Shown here piece by piece: positions 1-9,455 of a stretch of DNA of 64,000 bases. Where the stretch lies: NCBI RefSeq assembly GCF_022201045.2, contig NC_068557.1:22855501-22919500 (forward strand). Reading direction: 5' to 3'. Under the pieces are notes generated by a model. It had not been told where the DNA came from, searched no databases, and was given only the letters and a program-made list of their open reading frames with translations. The translations under genes and the position numbers were made by a program. How positions within the stretch are numbered: the stretch's first letter is position 1; the number at the start of each line of letters is the position of its first letter. Origin of the DNA: Citrus sinensis. Lineage: Eukaryota > Streptophyta > Magnoliopsida > Sapindales > Rutaceae.

Positions 1-625
1 TGACTACTTGACCCTGTACCAGAGGGACTATGGCAAATCAGTGGGACCTAAAATGGTTAAGGACATTGAGAGCATGAGTCTTAACGAATTGGTTGGTTCT
101 GTTCAGATGATCTCTTTTAAGTTGGCCACTTTGGTTTCTTGCTACAAGAACATGTCTACGCGCCATGAGAGGAAGCTTCAAGCGGAGAATCAGGATCTGA
201 AGAAAAAGGTTGAGTCCGCTGATCGCTCGAGGGAGAAGCTGCTCGATCTGCACAAGCAGATCATAGACCTGGAGGAGAAAGTGGTCATTGCTGCGTCCAA
301 CTCTTCCAAGCTCGAGAGCGAGTTTGGTGACTTGAAGTCTGATCTTTAGGCTGCACAAAGTGAGCGAGATACTTTGAAGACGGCCTACGAGGAGCAAATC
401 AAGTCCTTGAACGAGCAGATAGCCGAGCTGAAGGGCAAATCTGCTGAGGTGGACGACCGGCTGAATGCAGAGTATAACTATGGGCTTGCCTTTTACTACA
501 AGTGCATCATGTTTGTGCTCAAGGAAGAATATCCATAACTTAACATGAGCAAGCTGGAGGCGGGAGTGCAGAAGTATATGGCCGAGTCAGATCAGGGGGA
601 TAAGGACCAGGGGGACCAGGACTAG
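1..625 (+). pseudogene. Antisense extra ORF (aORF) of the Tat element, C-terminal coiled-coil part
   Basis: The frame is open at the left edge and runs rightwards, opposite to gag-pol, to a stop at 623-625. In-frame stops at 347-349 (TAG after an Asp-Leu, probably once CAG) and 536-538 (TAA) break it. The product is hydrophilic and rich in Glu, Lys, Leu and Gln with heptad-like spacing over roughly residues 50-150, so a coiled coil is likely. A short segment around the second stop and an acidic tail near the end resemble the C-terminus of the ORF ending at 50312, so I take both as the tail of a plant gypsy-type extra ORF. Its function is not established. The true start lies outside the window. 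Confidence 0.7.
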
Positions 626-939
626 GTCAAGACTTCTTCAGGTGGAGAGCATGAGAAGGTAGCAGGGATCATGCTTTGGGGGCAGGTCAGGGGTCAACAC
701 CTGCTCCTCCAGAAGTTGCTAGTCCTTCTTCTTTCGAGATTGCTGATCCTCTTTCTACTGAGGTTGCTGAGCCTCACAATCCATAACCTTGTTTTCTATG
801 TAAATTCTGAATTTTTGTTTATTTGCAAATGTTTGAGTGTTTATAAACCTTTGATGTTTTTCAGTTTCTTTCTTGCTATAGTTATGCTTATGGGTTGTTT
901 CTGGAAATTACCTTGAAAAATATGTCAGTTTGTCTTTGA
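626..939. other. Spacer between aORF and tandem repeats
   Basis: Low-complexity CT-rich and AT-rich sequence inside the retroelement. I see no supported gene here. It may be part of the aORF 3' untranslated region. Confidence 0.4.
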
Positions 940-944
940 GTGAC

Positions 945-1545
945 CGAGGAGAAATAGGCAATTCCTTGTCTTAACGATTTCATAGAATTTTGCTTGTTAG
1001 TCCTTCAAACGACTAAGCAGGAGTTGGCACATGTTTGCCTTAGTAAAATTTTATAGAATTTGCATGCTGGTTCTTTAGGCGACCGAGCAGAAATAGGCAC
1101 ATGTTTGCCTTAGTAAAATTTTGTAGAATTTTCCTGCTGGTCCTTTAGGCGACCGAGCAGGAATAAACACACGTTTGCCTTAGTAAAATTTTATAGAATT
1201 TGCCTGCTGGTCCTTTAGGCGACCGAGCAGGAATAGACACATGTTTGCCTTAGTAAAATTTTGTAGAATTTGCTTGCTGGTCCTTTAGGCGACCGAGTAG
1301 GAATTGGCACTTGCTTGCATTAACAAATTTAGTAGACTTTACTTGCTGGTCCTTTAGACGACCGAGTAGGAATTGACACTTGCTTGCCTTAACAAATTTA
1401 ATGGACTTTGCCCGCTGGTCCTATAGACGACTGAGCAGGAATTGACACTCGTTTGTCTTAACAAATTTAGTAGACTTTGCCTACTGGTCTTTTAGACGAT
1501 CGAGCAGGAATATGCATTTACTTGCCTTAACAAATTTAGTCTAAC
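945..1545. repeat. 70-bp tandem repeat array with a hairpin in each unit
   Basis: About eight diverged units. The marker TCCTTTAGGC starts at 1141, 1211 and 1281, exactly 70 bp apart, and its variant at 1350 is 69 bp on. Each unit carries CCTGCTGGTC and GACCGAGCAGG flanking an 8-base loop, which pair as a near-perfect stem with one bulge. The array lies between the end of pol and the antisense ORF, where Tat-lineage elements commonly carry short tandem repeats. Confidence 0.9.
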
Positions 1546-1635
1546 AAGAGAGTTTTATGCCGAATTCATCTTTACAATTCATCATGCATTTAACATAAAT
1601 AGCTTGGCGGAATAAAACTTGGTAAAACGCTTCAC

Positions 1636-2868
1636 TTACTGGAAATATTTCTTCAAGTGCTCGGCGTTCCACGACCTCTTTACATCTCGTCCATCTGGGT
1701 AGGCCAGCTTGTAAGCTCTTAAGCCATTTGTTCGTACTACCATGTACGGGCCCTCCCATTTCTGGCCAAGAACGCTATGGTTAGGATCTCTTGTGTTCTG
1801 GTTCACTTTTCTAAGTACCCAATCTCCTGCTTGAAATCGCCTCATGCGTACATTCTTGTTGTAGTAGCGCATGATTCTTTGTTGGCATTGGACCACTTTT
1901 TGCGAGGCCCCTTCTCTTTTTTCCTCCAACAGGTTTAGGCTCATACAGATCTGCTCGTCATTCTGTTCTTCGTCGAAATACTCTGTTCGATGCGTTCCCA
2001 CCCCAATTTCTGCTGGGATTACTGTCTCATGACCGAAAGCTAAGGCAAACGGAATTTCTCCCGTGGCAGTTTTGTGAGTTGTTCGGTAGGCCCATAACAC
2101 TCCTGGTAGCTCGTCGACCCAAGCTCTCTTCTTCTCTCCCAGCCTGATTTTCAGGAGCTTCTTTATAACTTTGTTGGCTGCGTCTACCTGCCCGTTTGCC
2201 TAGGGGTGTGTTGAGGTACAAAACTTCAAATCTACACCCAAGTTTTGGCAAAATTCTCTGAAATTGTGGTTGTCAAATTACCTCCCATTGTCCATTATGA
2301 TGGCATAGGGAATCTCGTATCTGCAGATGATATTCTTCCAGATAAAATCAGTTGTCTTTCTCTCCGTGATTTGACTAAGGGCTTCCACTTCTACCCATTT
2401 AGTGAAGTAATCTATAACCATAATTGCATGTGTTGCGGCTCCTCGACCTTTGGGTAATGGGCCAATCAGGTCAATCCCCAACTGGAAAAAATGTCATGGG
2501 GATGACATAGTGGTTAGCCTTTCTGGGGGCTAAGCAGGAACATCCGAGAAGCTTTGGCTGACTCTACAATTTTTTGCCATCCCCTTGGTATCCTGGTGCA
2601 AAGTTGGCCAAAAATACTCTTGTCGAAGTGCCTTGAAGGCCAAAGTCCTTGCCCCCGAGTGGTTGCTGCATATTCCTTCATAAATCTCCCTCAGCACATA
2701 ATTTGCTTCCTCATCATCCAAACATCTCAAGAGGGGTAAAGTGAATCCTCGATGGTAAAGTACTCCATCGAGTAGTGTATACCTTACTACCCGATATTTC
2801 AACTTTCTTGCTTGCTTTCTATCCTCTGGTAAAATGCCATCGCGGATGTATGAGAGAATTGGATCCAT
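1636..2868 (-). pseudogene. Integrase region of the Tat element (zinc-binding, DDE core, C-terminal domain)
   Basis: Three pieces in different frames make up an integrase. 2530-2868 holds the N-terminal zinc-binding part with an NHSGAR motif. 2278-2481 holds the core, with GIDLIGPLPKG around the first catalytic Asp and IIMDNGR around the second. 1636-2100 holds the C-terminal part, including a GDWVLRKV motif and an ending typical of plant gypsy integrases. At 2200-2202 a TAG interrupts the segment before ANGQV. At 2182-2184 the codon expected to be the catalytic Glu is GAC (Asp). Frame changes near 2100-2280 and 2500 add to the damage, so the integrase should be inactive. Confidence 0.88.
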
Positions 2869-3870
2869 TCAGGATCTTTCAGTGTTCACCTGCATTACTT
2901 CTACCTCTTCCCCTATACTTGACGATGTCCTTACTTCCAATGGAACCGACTTAGGTAACTTTGGATCCGCAATTGCGGCCATTCTGGCCAACATATCTGC
3001 TCGGTAATTTTCTATTCGGGATATCTGCTTTATTTCTACTTCTTGGAAGAGCCCAACCATCTGTTTTGCCTTCTTCAAATAAAATTCCATCTTCCATTCC
3101 CTTACTTGGAATTGTTCATTAAGCTAATTATAGACTAATTGGGGGTCTGCTCAGATTTTTACCCTTTCTGCTCGTAATCCGTGTGCCAACCCAAGCCCGG
3201 TTATGAAGGCTTCGTATTCTGCTTGATTATTCGTGAGCTGGAATTCGAACTTCACTGCATAGGACACCTCGGCCCCTTCTGGGCTTCGTATTACTACTCC
3301 TGCTCCGGACCTTTGTTCACTACGTGACCCATCAACCATTACCAGCCACACCCCCTCTGGTTTCTCCGGCTCAACCGGTTGTTCCTCCTAAGCCCCTTCC
3401 CCTGATTCCGTATGGTCAACCATAAAATCGGTCAAGGCTTAGGCTTTGATTGCTTTTCAAGGTCTGTAGGTTAGGTCGAATTCACTCAGCTCTACAGACC
3501 ATTTCACTAACCGACCAGATGCATATGGTTTTAGGAGCGTTTGCCGAAGAGGTTGGTCAGCCATCACTGCTATCAGGTGGGCCTAAAAATATGGTCACAG
3601 CTTGCGTCCTGCCGTCACTAAAGCCAGTGCCCATTTCTCCATCAGAGGATATCTAGTTTTTGTGTCCACCAGGGCCTTGCTGGTGTAGTACACGGGGTGT
3701 TGCTTTCCCTCATCTTTTATGGCTAATACCGAGCTGGTAGCCCATTTGGAGACAGTTAAGTACAAATACAACTCGTCACCCTCTCTCGGAGTTGATAGTA
3801 ATGGGGCACTGGCAAGATATTCCTTCAGCTGCCCAAATGCCTCCTCACATTCTGCTGTCCACTCCATTTT
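2869..3870 (-). pseudogene. Dual RNase H region of the Tat element
   Basis: 3595-3867 encodes the RT-linked gypsy RNase H, with motifs PVYYTSKAL and RYPLMEKWALALV. 3151-3351 and 2869-3090 encode a second, archaeal-type RNase H, with MVDGSRSEQRSGAGVV around an active-site Asp and LTNNQAEYEA around the catalytic Glu. Having both modules in tandem before integrase is the diagnostic domain order of Tat-lineage elements. The two modules are separated by stops and frame changes around 3130 and 3360-3600. The family assignment is strong, and the copy is clearly degenerate. Confidence 0.88.
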
Positions 3871-3873
3871 CCT

Positions 3874-4868
3874 CTATTTCTTTATGGTTTGGAAGAAAGG
3901 GTGACATTTATCCGTGGCCCGTAAGATGAACCGGTTCAATGCCGCCAACTTCCTTGTAAGGCTCTGCACCTCCTTAACTGTTCGAGGGAACTTCATTTCT
4001 ATTACTGCCCGTATTTTTTCTGGGTTGGCCTCTATCCCTCGGTGGCTCACCAGGAACCCCAAGAATTTACCCGAGCTAACTCCAAATGCACACTTCTCCG
4101 GATTCAACTTCATTTGGTATTTATTCAGCAGTTCAAAGGTCTCTTCCAAGTGCTTTACATGGTCTATTGGCTCTCTAGACTTCGTGATCATATCATCCAC
4201 GTATATTTTCATAGTGTGACCAATCAATGGCTTGAAAATTTTATTCACCAACCTTTGATATGTAGCCCCTGCATTTTTCAGGCCAAAGGGCATCACCTGT
4301 AGCAAAACAAATTCATGTTAGTTATAAACGTAGTACTCTCCTCATCCTGCTTGTCCATGTGTATCTGATTGTATCCCGAAAAAGCATCCATAAAGCTGAG
4401 CAGACTGTGACCCGCCGTTGAATCAACCAATTGATCTATCTTAGGTAAGGGGAAGCCATCCTTCGGGCATGCCTTGTTAAGATCCGTAAAATTCACACAC
4501 ATTCTCCATTTCCCATTGGCCTTCTTTACCAACACCACATTAGAAATCCACTCTAGGTATTTAGCCTCCCTTATGAATCCTGCTCACAACAGCTTCTCTA
4601 CTTCAACATTTATGGCCTCGTACCTCTCTTGGTTAAAGCATCTTTTTTTCTGCCTCACCGACCTTGCACCTTTTTTTATTGCCAACTTACAACAAGTTAC
4701 CCCGGGATTTACTCCTAGCATATTCTTATGCGACCAAGCAAATATATTTGCATGGGCCTGTAGGCACTTTACCAGCTCGCATTTTATTGCATCGCCCAAT
4801 CCTGACCCAATCCTTACTACTCTGTTCGGGTCATCCTTGTTCACCAAAACCTCTTCTAATTTCTCAGC
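3874..4868 (-). pseudogene. Reverse transcriptase region of the Tat element
   Basis: Motifs in order are KWRMCVNFTDLNKACPKD (fingers), FMDAFSGYNQI (first catalytic Asp), MPFGLKNAGATYQRLV and IYVDDMI (the YVDD catalytic pair). A TGA at about 4581-4583 and a frameshift near 4295-4305, between the FSGYNQI and MPFGLKNA segments, break the frame. The segment at 4584-4847 is the linker upstream of RT. In an intact element this enzyme copies RNA into cDNA. This copy cannot make a full product. Confidence 0.92.
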
Positions 4869-4919
4869 TGGTTCCTAGCGACCCTTTTTGGAGTCTCCTC
4901 GGTTATCAAGCGCCATAAT

Positions 4920-5861
4920 TTATAAGGTTTCCTTGGCAGCTGTAACATAGCAACTCATCGTCATCCTTTGGTCACCCTTTACTACGCCCACAACCCCGTT
5001 TACTCTGTACTTCAAAGCTAAGTAGTGTGTGGATATAACACATTGGCTTACTCTCATAAACGGCAGCCCAAGTATTATCTGGTAGGGGCTCCTTTCTTCA
5101 ACCACGACAAAATCCAGCATTACCGTCTTTTCAAACGGCTTCGATCCCACAGTAACTGGCAGCTCGACGACCCCCATGGGTGTTAACCGTCCTCCTCCGA
5201 ATCCCTTCAAGGATGTGTTCGTCCGCTTCAATTTCAAGTCCGCAATTCTCATATTATCTAGGGTCGACTTAAATAGTATATCGATCGAGCTGCCCGAATC
5301 CGCCAGTATTCGCAGGAATTGTTTACCCGCCACCATCGCCTTAATCACCAGTGCATTCTCATGAGGGTATAAAATACCTTCATCATCATCATCTGTCGAC
5401 ATAATGGGAACTTGCCTCACTTTCGCCCTCTTGATTGTTGGCAAATTGAAAAGCATCTCTTTGCTGGTCATGGCATATCTCCCATAATTCTTCTGTGCCC
5501 TGTTCGAATCTCCAGCCAATGTCGCCCCTCCTGCTATCACCCGGATAGTTGGCTGCTCACGCTCCAGACTCCTCTTGACTCCATCCCCCAGCGTATATTG
5601 TGATTCAATGATAAGGAATGCCCCATCTACATACTCATCCAAGTACCGATTTCTCACCAAATCCTCCACCTGATTCTTTAGGTCACGACAATGGCTGATA
5701 GTGTGACTATGAGTATCGTGAAATTTGCAGAATCTGCTTTTATTTCGTTTGTGAGCTAGTTTGGTTACAGGGGCAGGAGGGTACAACAGGCCTCGTCCCT
5801 CGATCCTCTCGTACAACTCCTCCATAGAGGCTTTCAATGGGGTGTATTGTTTATACACCAA
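4920..5861 (-). pseudogene. Gag C-terminal zinc-knuckle-like segment and aspartic protease
   Basis: This is the longest open stretch of the element (313 residues). Near residue 45 a CKFHDTHSHTISHCRDL motif resembles the Cys/His segment found late in Tat-type Gag. Near residue 190 RILADSGSSIDILF is the aspartic protease active site, with DSG in place of the usual DTG, as is common in this group. The frame ends at 4920-4922 just before the RT linker. The region 5862-6047 joins it to gag but is interrupted. Confidence 0.85.
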
Positions 5862-6047
5862 GCTCTGATCAATTAGTTGGACTGCTCGGCTATCGTGGAT
5901 ATCGTCTCAGGTTGGTATTATAGGTAACTAGTTTGGTCGACCAGCCTTGGAGTTAACTGCATTCAGCGCCATGGGAGCGTTGTGATAAGGATGGGCAGCT
6001 ATCTACCGAAATTCTCGTTGCCGCTTCGGGAATAGGGGGCGCTGAGG

Positions 6048-7328
6048 CTAAAGTCGGCTGTGTTGGAACTGTTGTGATCTTTGAATTGCGGGATAAGGGC
6101 GGGACCGAGCTAATATTCCCCCCATTACTGACGATTCCCCAGCTCGCTTTCCCGACCCGCTCCCACTCAGTGTTCTCTTTTCCTTTCGCCTTAGCTCATC
6201 TAGCTGCTCACTCTTTATCCTCGCCGTTTTTTCCTCTTTAATTTCTATATCCCTCCTCGCTTGTTCATATCCCGCTGAATAACTTTGAATGATAGGATTT
6301 CTCAAGTTGTACCACAATCTCCCTATCCTCACACATTCTTTTAATCCTTTCAATGCCTGCGGGTGATTAAAAGCCCCCAAATCAAGCACGGCCCGATGAT
6401 ATCTCTTTAAAAAATCACGAAGGGATTCGTGTTCCTCCTACTTCATCCCTATCAATTCCATCATATCGTCCTCTGGGGCTACCGCTTCGCGGAACTGCTC
6501 GGCCAGCTCTTGGCACATCTGCTCATATCCCCTTATATTTCCACGTGGCAGCTTACGGTACCACTCTCAAGCTCGTCCCTCTAGTGTCAATGGGAACACC
6601 TTGCACCTCTGAGCTGGTGTTAACCCATGTACACTCGTCATGTCATTGAAACGCTCAATATGCACCAGCAGGTCGCTTCTCCCGGAATATTTGATGTCGG
6701 GAAAACGAAAATCTCTCGGAATCACAGTACTTATGATCTCGGCTGATAGCGGAGATTCTTCATCCAACATTATCCTCCAACTCGGAGGCTTTCTCTTACC
6801 CTGGATCTCATCCATCATCTGCGCCAACTTTCGTACCTTACCCTCCAATTCTAAAGCACGGTCAGAATCGCACACAGCTACTTGATCTCGCTCCTGCTCG
6901 GCATTATGCAGCCGCTATCTGAGCTCACTTTCATCAATATTCGCTTCTCGACCATCAATTCCCAGAACTCGCCCAGAGCGAGATTGGTCTCTCCCTTCAT
7001 CCACGCGCTCTCCTGGGATCTGACCTGCACTTCTATGGGAATGCACCTCATAGGGTTGGTCCACCAACGGAGGGATCTCCTCGATTCTACGCCTTCGTAG
7101 GTTGGGTTCTGCCACGGCTTCATCTCTCACCGCGATGGTCTCACAATCCATTCTTCGCTCATCCCTCAACTCATGCAATATAGATGTGAGAGTCTCCATT
7201 TGCTTCTCCATCCGTTCCATTCGCTCTTGCATCATCCTCTCTCTAGCCTCATTTGCGATCTCTCGGAGAGTGATCGTTTCACCAGTTTCATTGTCGCCCC
7301 CTAAGGCATCCTTCATTGTCGCATCCAT
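6048..7328 (-). pseudogene. gag of the Tat element
   Basis: Translation can start at the ATG at 7326-7328, about 60 bases inside the primer-binding site. An N-terminal charged segment is followed by the retrotransposon gag core, including the WYRKLPRG and LAEQFREA segments around 6450-6560. In-frame stops occur at 6915-6917 (TAG), 6567-6569 (TGA in place of the expected Trp of an EWYRKL context) and 6438-6440 (TAG before EEHESLRDF). The frame is otherwise preserved, which suggests point mutation rather than rearrangement. Confidence 0.88.
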
Positions 7329-7387
7329 AACCGATCGTTCGCTGTTCCTCTGATGACTACTAACTTAGTGGTAGCTTTTTATTCAGC

Positions 7388-7405
7388 TTCCTACAGATGG
7401 CGCCA
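7388..7405 (-). other. Primer-binding site of the Tat element
   Basis: On the minus strand the LTR ends in CA at 7409, followed by TTT and then TGGCGCCATCTGTAGGAA. This is the usual position and character of a plant gypsy primer-binding site. The matching tRNA was not identified. Confidence 0.75.
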
Positions 7406-7408
7406 AAA

Positions 7409-8080
7409 TGTTAATGCTGAAATCTGGTTGTCCTTTGCCCGACCTGATCGTTCCACCAACATTTGTGTTGTCCACGAAGGGAAGGTTGCACTCTCCCTGC
7501 TCTAGCAATTGCCCGTGCTCCTGGGACCCAAATCACCCTTTCTCTCCTTTCCAAGCTTGCGCTCACAGAAACAAGTCAGAGACACCGTTGGTTTTGCCAG
7601 CATAAACCCTCTGATACTTAAGTTAGAACAAGGTGTTTACGGGTAAACTGTATGATTTAAGCGAGTAAACTAAATACAGTATTCTCGGCACAATCTGTAT
7701 CGAAGATCTCTGTAAAATGAGTTATGATTTCAATCTTGCAGAGTTTTCCCTTCTCTCTAAATTTTTTCATCCCCTTCTTCATCGGTCTCTTGGCTTCTTA
7801 TAGCCATCATCCCACGTTTTCTGAGTATTCTTCATGCCCCCCATTTTCGGGTGATGGCAGACTCTCATGGGTCTCCAACCACCGAATCGTGGGTAAATGT
7901 GGGATGTCATGTTCTCCCCAGCGGTTCGGGGTATGACGAAATTGTCGCGATTTCGTGAGATCGCGTGCTCTTTCTTTAGGTGATGAGCATCTGGTCGGTA
8001 CATATCTCTGGTCGGTGCTCGTTTCTAGTTGACACATGCCCGTACACGATGTTTTAACTAGGACTCTGCTCATGCCATTC
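7409..8080 (-). mobile_element. 5' LTR of the Tat element
   Basis: The inner end (TG on the plus strand at 7409) abuts the primer-binding site. A TATA-like CTATAAGAAG lies at about 7797-7806 on the minus strand, which would place the transcript start near 7770. An inverted repeat ACGAAAT/ATTTCGT occurs near 7937-7957. The outer end cannot be fixed without the other LTR; 8080 is where coding-like sequence begins on the plus strand. Confidence 0.6.
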
Positions 8081-8085
8081 AGCTG

Positions 8086-8238
8086 GGGAGATTCGCCTCA
8101 GGGTGAGAGATGAGGACATAGCTGAGTTGGTACTTTTTATTACTCAACACGTTATGTTAACTAAAGCCAAGTGTGTTGCCTGTGAAGACATTAAGCACAT
8201 TGTCCTTGAGACTGTTCAAAATGCTATATTCGAACGTT
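8086..8238 (+). other. Unidentified coding-like fragment
   Basis: One frame is open for about 50 codons and ends in TGA at about 8236-8238. The composition looks like a real protein (alternating charged and hydrophobic residues, with RVRDEDIAELVLFI and a CVACEDIKH segment). I do not recognise the family. It sits directly against the outer end of the retroelement, so it could be an exon of a gene cut by the insertion or sequence carried in by another element. Confidence 0.3.
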
Positions 8239-8466
8239 GATATGGGATTAAAATCAGGGAAGGTCTTTGCTAAATTATGCCAAGAGGAGAAGGGTTACTT
8301 GTGAGTTACAATAACTGTCTCTGAACCTACTTGTGCTGTGATGGATTCATAATGCACGCTTATGTAAGCAGTCTGGTCACAATTGGTAGCGAACTTCTGC
8401 TCTGCTGTTGTGAAAAATCATATAGAAAATACTTTTGGTCACGATTGGCAGCGAGATGTCAAGATA

Positions 8467-8880
8467 CTATGAAACTCTATGCATAGATTTGAGAGTATAA
8501 AGAAGCTGTGTAAACATAAGATAACCCATATGAACTACTAAAAGGGACCATAGTGAGTAGTGACTAAGAGGAAGAGGAGGATCAGATGGTGTATACACAG
8601 TTGTTGGAGCATATGATGGAATTGGATTCGGGGGAATCAACGGCAGGCAATCGGAGTCAGAACCGGAATGGCTTCGCAAGATAATAATCTCTGTAGACAA
8701 TTTCTGAATTCTCACATCCATCCCACTCCAGAATCCATCAAACACACTTTCTTCAATCTCATAGCGGTTCTTCAACTCAGCAAACACAGCAGCATGTCAG
8801 TAACCATAGCAAAGGCTTCAGCAGCAGGTGGCATTGCATCGCTAGTTGAGATTTTAACGAAGAATGCTATATCATACAAG
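8467..8880 (-). pseudogene. Unidentified coding-like fragment with one frame change
   Basis: On the minus strand, a frame from about 8880 to 8793 (containing ISTSDAMPPAAEAFAM) and a second frame from 8796 to 8467 (ELKNRYEIEESVFDGFWSGM, then a Pro- and Ser-rich tail) look like one protein with a shift near 8790. There is no family match I can name and no clear splice signals. It lies downstream of the Elongin-A-like gene on the same strand but is not joined to it, because that gene has its own stop at 9456. Confidence 0.35.
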
Positions 8881-9074
8881 CCGTGGAAAGTAACCCATTT
8901 GAGATTCTTTTCTGTTCAAATATCATTGTTGTTCACAAGCGTAATTAGTTCTGTAATTTTCACTAATGTCAAATATATGAGCATAAAATTGGAATTTTGT
9001 ATGCACAAACAAGTAATAGGAGTTAAAAAAATTGAAATAAAAATTGCGTTAATTGTTATTTGGAGAATTTCCTA

Positions 9075-9105
9075 CCGATAATATATATATATATATATAT
9101 ATATT
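9075..9105. repeat. (TA)n microsatellite
   Basis: An uninterrupted TA run at about 9080-9103, in sequence that is probably 3' untranslated region or flank of the Elongin-A-like gene. A second AT-rich simple repeat lies at about 9604-9640, inside the last intron. Confidence 0.9.
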
Positions 9106-9455
9106 TTAAAAAAAGATCTATGTACGAAAATTGGGACAACTTTAAAATTCAGCGGAATTTCATATACTTTGCAGTTTGCAGTTCCATTTGTGGACCATGA
9201 AAGAGATCCATTAGATTTTAAATGAATATGATAAGAGCAGAAATCATAGCCAATAGCATCGTGAAATAATACTCTCCATGCAGAGACAACAGAAAATACT
9301 TGATTTATATCTATCGCATGGGAACACATTGGCGATACATGTAATGAAGGAATTTGAGATTTTATGCATAAATACAAATTGGAGCAATTGTTCACACATA
9401 AAACCATCAACACTGCCATCAGCATTGCACTGTTAATGGTGAGAAGCGAAAGCTT

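Larger units (their letters stand above)
1..8080 (-). mobile_element. Decayed Ty3/gypsy Tat-lineage LTR retrotransposon (partial)
   Basis: Read on the minus strand the order is LTR (from about 8080 to 7409), primer-binding site, gag, protease, RT, RNase H, a second RNase H, integrase, tandem repeats and an antisense ORF. The second, archaeal-type RNase H between RT/RNase H and integrase, and an extra antisense ORF beyond pol, are recognised features of the Tat lineage (Ogre, Retand and relatives). The 3' LTR lies beyond the left edge of the window. Every coding module is broken by stops or frameshifts, so this copy is not autonomous. The outer LTR boundary near 8080 is approximate, because no second LTR is available for comparison. 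Confidence 0.9.

Noticed and set aside
4293..4305. Programmed frameshift in the RT region
   Set aside because: No slippery heptamer with downstream structure is evident, and gypsy RT is not normally split here. With many other lesions, a simple indel is the better explanation.
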